DNA from: JAJDAT01 sp964344185
Lineage (GTDB): Bacteria; Nitrospinota; Nitrospinia; Nitrospinales; JAJDAT01
Direction of reading: 5' to 3'
NCBI GenBank assembly: GCA_964344185.1
Contig: CAYFMN010000017.1
Location: 1 to 64,000 of the forward strand
Length of the DNA stretch: 64,000 nucleotides
The notes beneath the pieces were generated by a model. That model made no database searches. It was given only the letters and a program-made list of their open reading frames with translations, and had not been told where the DNA came from. The translations under genes and the position numbers were made by a program. Positions 35,175 to 42,701 of the stretch are shown piece after piece. Positions within the stretch are counted from its first letter, which is position 1; each line of letters begins with the position of its first letter.

Positions 35175-35681
35175 TTAGGAAGTTTCTCCAACGAGGATGA
35201 TTTCGTAGGTAACGTCGGTGCCTGCGGCCGAGTTTGCAATTTTTAAAATATCGGCGGTTCCTGCGGTAATTGTGTAACCGGTAGCGTCTTCGGCTATCAA
35301 AGCCAACAGGCCGCCCGGTTTAACGACAACGATGTCCGTTGCGTCGCCAACCCAGTTGACCAAAGCGTTAGAAGCCGCGCCGCCAACGTGAACGTCGTTG
35401 GTGTTTGTGGCGTCCGCTTTCACGATGAGCGCTTTAATAGCCGTGAATGTGATCGTGTCGCCAAAAGCGTCTACCAAAGAACCGGCGAGATCCAGGTCTT
35501 CCGTAGCGCTGGCCGAAAGAGTTCGTTTGTCGTGAAAGACAGCTTCCGATTGACTTGCGCCGGAACCGTCTGTCCAGTTGAAGTCCTGCTGATAGTTGAG
35601 TTTGGAGTTAGCCGTGTTAAGGTCGAAGACCTTCGTTAATTGCGAGATGAGGTCCAAACCAATGCTGATTTGATGTGGCAT
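35175..35681 (-). CDS. phage structural protein, beta-rich
   Basis: 168 residues with ISIGLDLISQLTKVFDLNTANSKLNYQQDFNWTDG at the start and a beta-rich C-terminal half (VKADATNTNDVHVGGAA...GGLLALIAEDATGYTI). Proteins of this shape occur in phage head-tail regions, but I cannot assign it to decoration, connector or tail. It is the first gene of the tail block on the minus strand and is preceded by one copy of the 95-bp repeat, so it is the likely first gene of the main tail operon. Confidence 0.6.
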   Translation of the reverse strand: MPHQISIGLDLISQLTKVFDLNTANSKLNYQQDFNWTDGSGASQSEAVFHDKRTLSASATEDLDLAGSLVDAFGDTITFTAIKALIVKADATNTNDVHVGGAASNALVNWVGDATDIVVVKPGGLLALIAEDATGYTITAGTADILKIANSAAGTDVTYEIILVGETS

Positions 35682-35825
35682 TTAAAATCCCCTGATGATT
35701 AAACCAAAAATGTTGAATTTATCCGTTGATGGAGGCGTTATTTAATTTTGATAATGGCGGAGTTGAAACGAAACTTTGGACGAATTGAATGTAAGAAATC
35801 GGTTAACGTATATGAATTATCTTAA
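35682..35825. other. leader region of the tail operon
   Basis: AT-rich sequence between the 95-bp repeat and the first tail gene on the minus strand. It probably contains the promoter and leader, but no convincing -35/-10 pair was found. Confidence 0.3.
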
Positions 35826-35925
35826 TTCAAATGTACAACAAAAATGGGAAGAGCGTAACAGGACGATCCATAACGAAAATAGTTGTGCTGATATCGTGAG
35901 AGAATCCATAACGAAATGCGTGAAA
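35826..35925 (-). repeat. 95-bp tail-cluster repeat, copy 1
   Basis: Read on the minus strand it has TTTCGTTATGGAT twice, 40 bp apart, and ends with CCATTTTTGTTGTACATT. Copies lie at 38750-38806 (shorter, one TTTCGTTATGGAT) and 40451-40545. Each copy lies upstream of a minus-strand tail transcription unit, here the unit starting at 35681. Confidence 0.75.
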
Positions 35926-36209
35926 AAATAACCTTGAGGAATCTGGACTTAAGCTTGTCGATGGGCGACCGTCACTTGGCCTTTCTTTGCGCTCTTAGCG
36001 TTGTCGCCCTGTGAGAGTTGCGGTTTATTTTTTTATTTAAGCTCAAGTTGTTTATGCAGAAACGTGCAAACATCGCTTTTTATCGCGCTTCTAATGAACA
36101 CGGCAACCAGCCGCTATTTTAAATAAATGGCGAGAGGGTTGCCGTAGGTTAAAAATATGAATTGTTGGAGGCGCGGTTAAAGTCGCTGACGTTTATCAGA
36201 TAAGGTATT
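35926..36209. other. intergenic region with weak repeats
   Basis: Contains a CTTTGCGCTCTTAGCG-type repeat at about 35983-36003. Otherwise no gene or clear signal. Confidence 0.35.
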
Positions 36210-37256
36210 TTATTCTTCCACTTCAAGAATAATTAGCGACATATTGAGAACAGCTCCAAATTTATGATTCCCATTGCTGATAGCATTCCAATAAAACGTG
36301 CCGGCGGATCGCAATCCGCCGCGAACGCGAACTGTTATTTCTGATGTAGTTCCCGGCGACCAAATAGCGGTCATACTGATTTGAGAGTTGAGACCGGATA
36401 TTTCCGGTACAGTAATCCATTGAGCGGCTTTGCAAGTCGTATCTTGGAATATTGCGATACTTGCATCTGTATTTGTGCTGTTGGCGCATGGGGCCGAAAA
36501 TAGAACGATGATTTTATTCGCTGAAGCGTTTGGAGTGATAGCGGCTGTTATCATCTCCGCTCCTTCGGTATTTGTTGGAATTGTATCGTCCCATGGAATA
36601 GTTGTTGTTGTCGAACCGCTTGTCGAACTGACTGAAGAAACAACTTGAACTATTTTGCCGGAACTAACGCCTGTTAATAAAGATCCATCCACTGCGGGAA
36701 GCCTGGCGGAACCGTCGAGTTGGACGATTTTGTTTGCGGTTGTGCCGACGTCTACATTAAGAGTTCCCGTTGTGGTGATAGGGCCGCCGGTCAAGCCTGT
36801 ACCACTGTTAACGGTGGTTACCGTGCCGGAACTAGCCGCGTTGACATTTAATCCAGCAGGTCGCTCATCGGTGATGATATCGTTATTGATTGTGGTTGTG
36901 CTGGAATGGAGATATATTTGCGCGATAGGAATTTTCCCGGAGGTTATCGCTGGCGGCGTAGGATTTGCGGATTCCGTACCCGTGATAACAGAAACTGTGC
37001 CGGTTGAATTGTCAATGACTACGCGGTCAATCCTTGAGTTGGTCGACGGCGCTGTAATAAGCCCCGTAATTTGAGAAGGTACCTCGGTTAAGGTAGGACC
37101 AGACGCGTCAAATAATTGTCCGGCATCCAACCTTACAGTCATGTTTGGCGTAGTCTGTTCATGAGGAGCGAAAGCTCCTCCAATTCTTTTTAAAACGTTA
37201 ACAGCGTCATTCAACGGTTCAAACGAATCTTTTTGGTTCAATGTTGAAACAGTCAT
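36210..37256 (-). CDS. tail fibre-like protein, type 1 tip
   Basis: 348 residues. The N-terminal 200 residues (DAVNVLKRIGGAFAPHEQ, TVRLDAGQLFDASGPTLTEVP, RIDRVVIDNSTGTVSVITG, SGTVTTVNSGTGLTGGPI, ANKIVQLDGSARLPAVDGS) are a near-copy of those of the protein at 38918-40102, with a tail-fibre type repeat region (TGLTGGPITTTGT). The C-terminal 145 residues are a different tip domain (AAITPNASANKIIVLFSA, TSEITVRVRGGLRSAGTFYWN, KFGAVLNMSLIILEVEE) common on phage fibres. Probably a receptor-binding fibre. Confidence 0.75.
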   Translation of the reverse strand: MTVSTLNQKDSFEPLNDAVNVLKRIGGAFAPHEQTTPNMTVRLDAGQLFDASGPTLTEVPSQITGLITAPSTNSRIDRVVIDNSTGTVSVITGTESANPTPPAITSGKIPIAQIYLHSSTTTINNDIITDERPAGLNVNAASSGTVTTVNSGTGLTGGPITTTGTLNVDVGTTANKIVQLDGSARLPAVDGSLLTGVSSGKIVQVVSSVSSTSGSTTTTIPWDDTIPTNTEGAEMITAAITPNASANKIIVLFSAPCANSTNTDASIAIFQDTTCKAAQWITVPEISGLNSQISMTAIWSPGTTSEITVRVRGGLRSAGTFYWNAISNGNHKFGAVLNMSLIILEVEE

Positions 37257-37316
37257 CTTTTGTCCTCTGTAAAAGAAAAAAAGTCTATAGGTAAGTACTT
37301 TACTCTTAGTTAATTT

Positions 37317-38591
37317 TTAATGACGAGCGTCTATGTCAATATAGCTTGTTGTGGATACGGCTCCTCTCATCATATAGGCTTCGCCTGCATTAACGGTTCC
37401 AAGGTTTGAGAGTCCTGTTATATCTTGCCTGCAACTATCTTCCGATATAACGCCGTAAACGGGGTTGTTTGTAGGAGAGCCATCGGTCCCGCTGTGTTCA
37501 ACAGACCAAGTGGAAGCCGAACTGCCCGACACAATTGGGATTGTCCGCACCTTTCTGCGGTATTTTACGGAAGCCATTCCATTAGTGGTTTGAGGAAAGA
37601 ATCCCATTAGCGTTCCTCGGTTAACTCCCGCACTACCATCGTTAAAGCAAAGTCTTTGAAAATAGTAATCGACTTGTTCGGTTATTGTCGCTATAGAAGG
37701 GGCAGTTAGCGGTGTTGCCTGAGAACCAATTTCCAATTGCACTTGAGCTAAATGAAAATTATTAGAGGTCGAGTCGCATACATTAACTTGATTGGAGGTA
37801 GCGTATTTCATTGGAGAATCTTGCCAACTACCTGCGCTTCCCTGAAAATTAGCGCCAGCCAATAGGATCCATGAAACTTCCAAACCTATATTTTCGTCAA
37901 AATTCCAACTGCCGCTACTGTCTAACTGCAAGGTAATCGATTTCTTTTCCCAGGTGTCAGCCGCATCCACAGTATATTCTTCAATTCTCCATCGGCTGCT
38001 GTCGTTGCCAAAATGTAGGCAGTGGGTTCCCGTTTTAGGGCTTTTTACCCAGAAGCTCAAAGTGACAGTTTTTTCATGAAGGAAGGTATAATCGTAACCA
38101 GTGACAAAGTATCTCAATCGACTAATGTCGGCGGCGTCTACTGTTGCGTCTGCCGTGGTTACGTCAGCTTGGAAACTGAATTCGGAATGGTGATTGGATT
38201 GAGCGTAGGTTGGAACATCCGTCGATCTAACGGCATCCCAAACGGTGCTTGTTCCAGAGGTTCCTCCTTTTACCAAAACCGAGCCGTATTTATTTGTGGC
38301 GTTTGCGATAGAAGTTCCTTGAGGCCACTGAGTGAAATCTGGATCGATGATAAAGTTTTTAACGGCATTCGTCTGTGAAGGAACCCCGGTAGGGAGGTCC
38401 CAAATTTCGATCCAATCCGTATTAGCGGCATTACGTTGTTTCATTTTCCCAGCGACGGTATCGGCCCAAAGCATATAGGCAAATTTTGTTGGAGGTTCGC
38501 TGGGACCGCTATTTAATGAAACACTGGCTTCAATGGCTTCGTCAATTCTTTCTAATTGAGTTTTTTCGATGTCGTACAAGTTTTGACTCAT
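37317..38591 (-). CDS. tail fibre-like protein with carbohydrate-binding-like domain
   Basis: 424 residues. The N-terminus (about 1-85) is a virion attachment segment (PTKFAYMLWADTVAGKMKQRNAANTDWIEIWDL). A jelly-roll-like domain follows at about 85-300 (FIIDPDFTQWPQGTS, FSFQADVTTADATVDAADISRLRYFVTGYD, LSFWVKSPKTGTHCLHF, AQVQLEIGSQATPL), shared by many phage fibre and collagen-like proteins. The C-terminal 120 residues hold the YYFQRLCFNDGSAGVN motif of fibre ends. Lies 60 bp upstream of the type 1 fibre gene and is probably co-transcribed with it. Confidence 0.75.
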   Translation of the reverse strand: MSQNLYDIEKTQLERIDEAIEASVSLNSGPSEPPTKFAYMLWADTVAGKMKQRNAANTDWIEIWDLPTGVPSQTNAVKNFIIDPDFTQWPQGTSIANATNKYGSVLVKGGTSGTSTVWDAVRSTDVPTYAQSNHHSEFSFQADVTTADATVDAADISRLRYFVTGYDYTFLHEKTVTLSFWVKSPKTGTHCLHFGNDSSRWRIEEYTVDAADTWEKKSITLQLDSSGSWNFDENIGLEVSWILLAGANFQGSAGSWQDSPMKYATSNQVNVCDSTSNNFHLAQVQLEIGSQATPLTAPSIATITEQVDYYFQRLCFNDGSAGVNRGTLMGFFPQTTNGMASVKYRRKVRTIPIVSGSSASTWSVEHSGTDGSPTNNPVYGVISEDSCRQDITGLSNLGTVNAGEAYMMRGAVSTTSYIDIDARH

Positions 38592-38749
38592 GACGTCGTC
38601 TCCTAAAGTGATTTGAGTAAAATATTCAGGAGTGTTGCATGCGTTAGCTTTTTAGAAAACGTTTGTTTCGATTTACTTAACGTTTCTGGCGCTAATCTCC
38701 TGGGTTTTACAAGTCAATTGCTCAAAAATTTGTATGTGAAATATATAAC
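38592..38749. other. leader region of the fibre transcription unit
   Basis: Between the 95-bp repeat copy 2 and the start of the fibre gene at 38591 on the minus strand. AT-rich, no repeat or gene seen. Confidence 0.3.
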
Positions 38750-38806
38750 TTGAATGTACAACGAAATTTGGAAGAGCGTGACAAGAGAATCCATAACGAA
38801 AAATTA
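38750..38806 (-). repeat. 95-bp tail-cluster repeat, copy 2 (short)
   Basis: Minus-strand order: TTTTTCGTTATGGAT, TCACGCTCTTCC, then GTTGTACATTCAAG. One of the two TTTCGTTATGGAT units is missing compared with copies 1 and 3. It lies upstream of the fibre pair at 36210-38591. Confidence 0.7.
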
Positions 38807-38917
38807 AGAATGGTCATCATAGGGTGATTTAAAGAAATTTCGATTCGCTTGTCTGGCCGTTTGAAGAAAAGGCCAGCCTAAAGCAAACCGAAAAAAAATT
38901 TATCGTTTGGAACTCGT

Positions 38918-40102
38918 TTATGAAAATTCAAGGACCCATACGATTCCCGATTTTCCTGCGCCTCCAGCGGAAGCCGTAGTGTTTCCGCCAGCTCCGCCAC
39001 CGCCAGAACCATAAGCATTACCAGCGCTACCGCCAGTGGAATTTGTAAAACCGCCTCGTCCACCGCCGCCCCAAAATGAGGAGCCGCCTACGCCGCCTTG
39101 ACCCAAACCGGTATTCAAAGTTCCATTTCCTCCGTCTCCGCCGTTGATATTTATATCTCCGCCGGTTCCAGCGCTCCCGGTAGCGCCTCCGTTGATTCCA
39201 GAACTCGCTGTGCCGCCAGTGGCGGAAATCAACGCGCCCAGACTGGAAGTTCCCCCATTCGTGCCGGCATTTCCGCCAGCCGCTCCGCCAGCCCCGCCAG
39301 CGCCAATTGTGACAACATAAGACGCCGCAGGAGACGATGTGAATTTTATCGCCGTTCCTCCGGCGGAACCGCCTCCGGTTGAACTAGAACTAGAGCAGCC
39401 CGCTCCGCCACCGCCGCCGCCTGTACAGATTGCTAGGATGGCATTGACTCCCGCAGGTTTCGTCCAGGTTCCAGAAGACGTAAATGTTTGAACAGATTTA
39501 AAGCCGCCAGGAAGGTTTGTTAACAACGAACCGTCCACTGCTGGAAGTTTCGCGGAAGCGTCTAGTTGCACGATTTTGTTAGCCGTAGTTCCAACGTCCA
39601 CATTTAAAGTACCGCTGGAAGTAATCGGGCCGCCCGTGAGTCCGGTACCGCTATCAACGCTGGTTACAGTACCGGAAGTAGCGGCTTGAATACCAATTCC
39701 AGCGGGTCTTTCGTCTGTTATATCGTCGTTGATAATTGAAGTGGCGCCCGTATTAAGACGGACTTGGCAAATGGGAATTTTCCCGGAAGAGATTGCTGGA
39801 GGAGTAGGAGTGGTGGACTCCGTTCCGGTGATGACCGAAACAGCTCCAGTTGATTCGTCAATGACCACGCGGTCAATTCTTGGATTCGATGTTGGCGCAG
39901 TTATAAGGGCCGTATTCTGTGCCGGCACTTCAGTTAGAGTCGGTCCAGACGAGTCGAATAATTGACCCGCGTCTAATCGAACGGTCATAACCGGAGGATT
40001 TTGCTCATGAGGAGCGAAAGCCCCGCCGATTCTTTTTAAAACGTTAACAGCGTCGTCCAAAGTGTCAAAATTAATGTTTTGAGCTAGTGTTGAAACTGAC
40101 AT
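38918..40102 (-). CDS. tail fibre-like protein with glycine-rich tip
   Basis: 394 residues. The N-terminal 200 residues repeat those of the fibre at 36210-37256. The C-terminal 185 residues are a glycine-rich tip beginning FTSSGTWTKPAGVNAILAICTGGGGGG and ending GKSGIVWVLEFS, the pattern of phage Gly-rich tip domains (polyglycine-II-type adhesins such as the S16 gp38 class). Base composition is GC-rich compared with its surroundings, as expected from Gly codons. It is the outermost tail gene. Confidence 0.78.
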   Translation of the reverse strand: MSVSTLAQNINFDTLDDAVNVLKRIGGAFAPHEQNPPVMTVRLDAGQLFDSSGPTLTEVPAQNTALITAPTSNPRIDRVVIDESTGAVSVITGTESTTPTPPAISSGKIPICQVRLNTGATSIINDDITDERPAGIGIQAATSGTVTSVDSGTGLTGGPITSSGTLNVDVGTTANKIVQLDASAKLPAVDGSLLTNLPGGFKSVQTFTSSGTWTKPAGVNAILAICTGGGGGGAGCSSSSSTGGGSAGGTAIKFTSSPAASYVVTIGAGGAGGAAGGNAGTNGGTSSLGALISATGGTASSGINGGATGSAGTGGDININGGDGGNGTLNTGLGQGGVGGSSFWGGGGRGGFTNSTGGSAGNAYGSGGGGAGGNTTASAGGAGKSGIVWVLEFS

Positions 40103-40450
40103 ATCATTTTTCCTATTAAAAGTGTTTTGTAGTTAAAATTTTAATAATCGTTTAACTACAGATGTCGAAATTTTAAATTTTTTGAACAGGCTTGATCGAG
40201 TAATGAAAGGAGATCACAAGTTTCCTTGTTGAGAGCTGGTTCGTTGGAATTCAAAAATCGGCAAAAAAATGGATTGCGGTAGAAGAGAGAGAAATATATT
40301 TAACAGAAGGGAGCGGGGAGTTTTAGTTTCTTCTTTTGAATTTTAAGTAATTGATGAAACTATTTCTTAAATTTTGACCATGGTGAAATTAAGTCTCTGG
40401 TATCTGATATACTATGTTTTTACAAAGATTTCGGCATGAGAAACATCTAG
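40103..40450. other. intergenic region upstream of the outermost fibre
   Basis: About 350 bp, AT-rich, no ORF that looks real and no repeat. It should contain the start of the fibre transcript. Confidence 0.3.
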
Positions 40451-40545
40451 CTTGAATGTACAACAAAAATGGAAAGATTGTAACAGGACGATCCATAACG
40501 AAAATAGTTGTGCTGATATCGTGAGAAAATCCATAACGAAATAAC
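40451..40545 (-). repeat. 95-bp tail-cluster repeat, copy 3
   Basis: Nearly identical to copy 1 over its full length, including two TTTCGTTATGGAT units and GTTGTACATTCAAG. A 62-codon ORF across it is spurious. Confidence 0.75.
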
Positions 40546-40819
40546 GGAAAGTAGAAAGTTTTTCTAAAACCGATTTGTCTTTTAAATCAATCGAAAACAA
40601 AAAACATTTGGAAGATAAAATCGGTATTTTAAAATTAATGGATAGAAGTATGGAGCTAAAATTTTTTAAAAAAATTATGAGTTAAAGCTCCAGGGGATAA
40701 GCGTAAAGATAAAAATTCTCAAACTCTGGTTACATAAAGAAAATAAAGAGCCTAATAAAGATAAGAAGTCAAAAACGATTGGGTAAGAAAAGACTATGTA
40801 GAACAGGGGAGAGAGGCTT

Positions 40820-40930
40820 ATTTGACGGGTGGCGCCAGGTAGCTGACGGGTTGCCCGTCAAATCATAACTATGGGAAATAAAAAGAGTTTAGTTGTGTTT
40901 TGGGGACTAGTTGACAGGTTGACGGGTTTA
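40820..40930. repeat. TGACGGGT direct repeats with an inverted repeat
   Basis: ATTTGACGGG (40820-40829) pairs with CCCGTCAAAT (40854-40863) around a 24-base loop. Direct copies of TGACGGGT occur at about 40823, 40844 and 40919, the last preceded by TTGACAGG. The site lies between the tail cluster and the cNMP gene and could be an operator or recombination site; no gene explains it. Confidence 0.5.
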
Positions 40931-40985
40931 ATGCGATGTAAGTTTCAACTATGTTCATATCCCTATATATAGAGAATCTAAAAAA

Positions 40986-41013
40986 CTGTCACGGTGAGGC
41001 TCTCGAACCGCGA
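40986..41013. repeat. TGTCACGG hairpin repeat
   Basis: TGTCACGGTGAGG-CTCTCGAA-CCGCGAC; the GGT/ACC arms pair. It is another member of the TGTCAC family. Confidence 0.75.
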
Positions 41014-41093
41014 CTACATTTAAATAGTTTAGCTGAAAAGACGTTAAACAAGGGTGAGCTTTGCCGAAGTATGTTTTGTGGCGAAAATCTATC

Positions 41094-41564
41094 CTACTCT
41101 TTTTCGTCGGGATATTTGGCGAGGAGTTCGGCGTGTTTGTTGTCTATCGTTTCAAATCGTCTTAAGACAACTTTCAACAACTGATCGCGGAATTTGTTTT
41201 GCAAATGAACGTCCCACTCGTCCATGTGCGCGGGTTTGATGGCCATGGTGACGCAGGTTTCTTCGGCGATAACGCTGGAGGTTCTTTTGCCTTTACGCAG
41301 TATCGATAGTTCTCCAAAAACAGATCCTTCCTTAAACTTATTGACCACCACGTTGCGAGCAGGCGTTTCTTTAACGACGCGAACCGACCCCTTTAATAGA
41401 ATATAAAAGGACGAGTCGGTTTGACCCTCCTGAATAATTAAATTCCCTTCTTCATATTTGAAAAAGTGTTTTTGGTCTTGTGCAAAGGTCATTAACTCTT
41501 CTTTATTAAAAGAAGAAAAAAAAGGGATGGCTTGCATCCATCTTAATATGGCGTTTATATCCAT
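41094..41564 (-). CDS. cyclic nucleotide-binding domain protein
   Basis: 156 residues consisting of one cNMP-binding beta barrel (about 12-130): NLIIQEGQTDSSFYILLKGSVRVVKETPARNVVVNKFKEGSVFGELSILRKGKRTSSVIAEE. The phosphate-binding cassette reads FGELSILRKGKRTSSV; in CAP-like proteins an Arg-Ala-Thr/Ser pair binds the cyclic nucleotide, and here RTSS fits that pattern. There is no DNA-binding domain, so it is a standalone sensor. No operon partner. Confidence 0.87.
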   Translation of the reverse strand: MDINAILRWMQAIPFFSSFNKEELMTFAQDQKHFFKYEEGNLIIQEGQTDSSFYILLKGSVRVVKETPARNVVVNKFKEGSVFGELSILRKGKRTSSVIAEETCVTMAIKPAHMDEWDVHLQNKFRDQLLKVVLRRFETIDNKHAELLAKYPDEKE

Positions 41565-41752
41565 TAATTGTCTCTTTTAATTTTTCAGGTTTTGCCGTTA
41601 TTCGTTCATCGATCTCAATCCTAACAAACTTTTTCATAAAGTAAAAGACTTCTGAATAATAAGGAGTTATTTACATTAACATTAGAAAATTTTGTTATTG
41701 ACTACTCCGCTCTCCACTCACGTCAGTCTGATTGTCCGACTAGCTCGGTCCG

Positions 41753-42325
41753 TTAATTTATCAAAGAACTAAAAGTAAAAAAACGTCGCCTTGAGGCTCT
41801 CGAAAGGTCGCCTCTCCCCAAATAGTCATCCCGAGCAAGGTCGAGGGATCTATGCTTCAGCGGAGCATGTTCCTTGTTTTGTTTCAATGCGTCCACAGCC
41901 TGCGTCAACGCCGTTTGTTTACCCGCTTCCAGGTTTTTTCTGAGTTTCTCTAAAATATTCTCGCGCTCTATGAAATAAGCATTTCTATGCAGAGGCACGT
42001 TGAAAGGGGTGGAGGATGAATTGGATTTAAGTGGACTTTCTAAGGGAGGAAGTTTGACTAAATTACCCACTTTTCCGGGTATTATTTCCGGCTGATCGGT
42101 CAATACTCGATAAAGTTTTTCGTAATCGCGTTCAATCAAATACCGGTTTGTCAGCTTTAAAGGAGTTGAAATATTGTTTTGATCGTTTTCTGAAAATAAA
42201 ACGGGAAAAAACTTATCGTTTTTCCCAGGGGCTTCGTATAACTCCGTTGTAATTATAGCTACTTCCCAACTAGCTCCGAGTCCTGTTCCAGGATTTTCCT
42301 CTTTATTGAAACGTTTTAAATTTGG
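41753..42325 (-). pseudogene. truncated TIR/SEFIR-STAND immune gene remnant
   Basis: One frame is open from 42325 to 41753 but starts after an in-frame stop and has no ATG. It encodes LKRFNKEENPGTGLGASWEVAIIT...LYEAPGKNDKFFPVLFSEND...YEKLYRVLTDQP, the C-terminal half of a TIR/SEFIR-type domain, then NVPLHRNAYFIERENILEKLRKNLEAGKQTALTQA, the start of an NB-ARC/AAA STAND ATPase. It stops before the Walker A motif, where a hairpin repeat (41784-41880) is fused. These proteins are NLR-like anti-phage sensors. Both ends are missing, so it is a decayed copy. Confidence 0.72.
41764..41880. repeat. hairpin repeats at the STAND gene break point
   Basis: Leader AAGAACTAAAAGTAAA, then CGTCGCCTTGAGG...CGAAAGGTCG (41784-41812), then GTCATCCCGAGCAAGGTCGAGGGATC followed by an AGCGGAGCATGTTCC end. 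The last one is read through as the false C-terminus of the STAND remnant. Confidence 0.7.
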
Positions 42326-42701
42326 TTAAATTTTTCGATATAAGCGATTCCTGTCTGGGTAAATAGAGGCGATCTTTATTTTTACCGGAAAGACGCAGAG
42401 AACGCAGAGGGTTATAAATCAGGAGCTATTCGTTTAATTCCATTTTTTAAAATTGAAACTTGGTTTTCCTATATTAGTTTGGCGCGACTTTCAAAAGGTT
42501 GATATTATTTTAGTCCTTCAAAATATTAACGGGACTTTTATTTAACTAAAAAGTTTTTTAGTGGTCAAACGATATTCACTTCAAGAGCCGGGACTATGTC
42601 CCCCGTTTTCAGTTTATTGAAAGTTTAAAGAATGATATTGTTGAAGAGTGATCTTTGGTTTTTGAAATTTCTAACCGTATGAATAAAATTTTCAGGCGAA
42701 A
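42326..42701. other. intergenic region
   Basis: A degenerate GACGCAGAGAACGCAGAGG repeat at about 42391-42411, otherwise AT-rich. Any missing 5' part of the STAND gene is not recognisable here. Confidence 0.4.

Noticed and set aside
40412..40600. 62-codon minus-strand frame
   Set aside because: It lies across the third copy of the 95-bp repeat and changes with it; the repeat explains the open frame.
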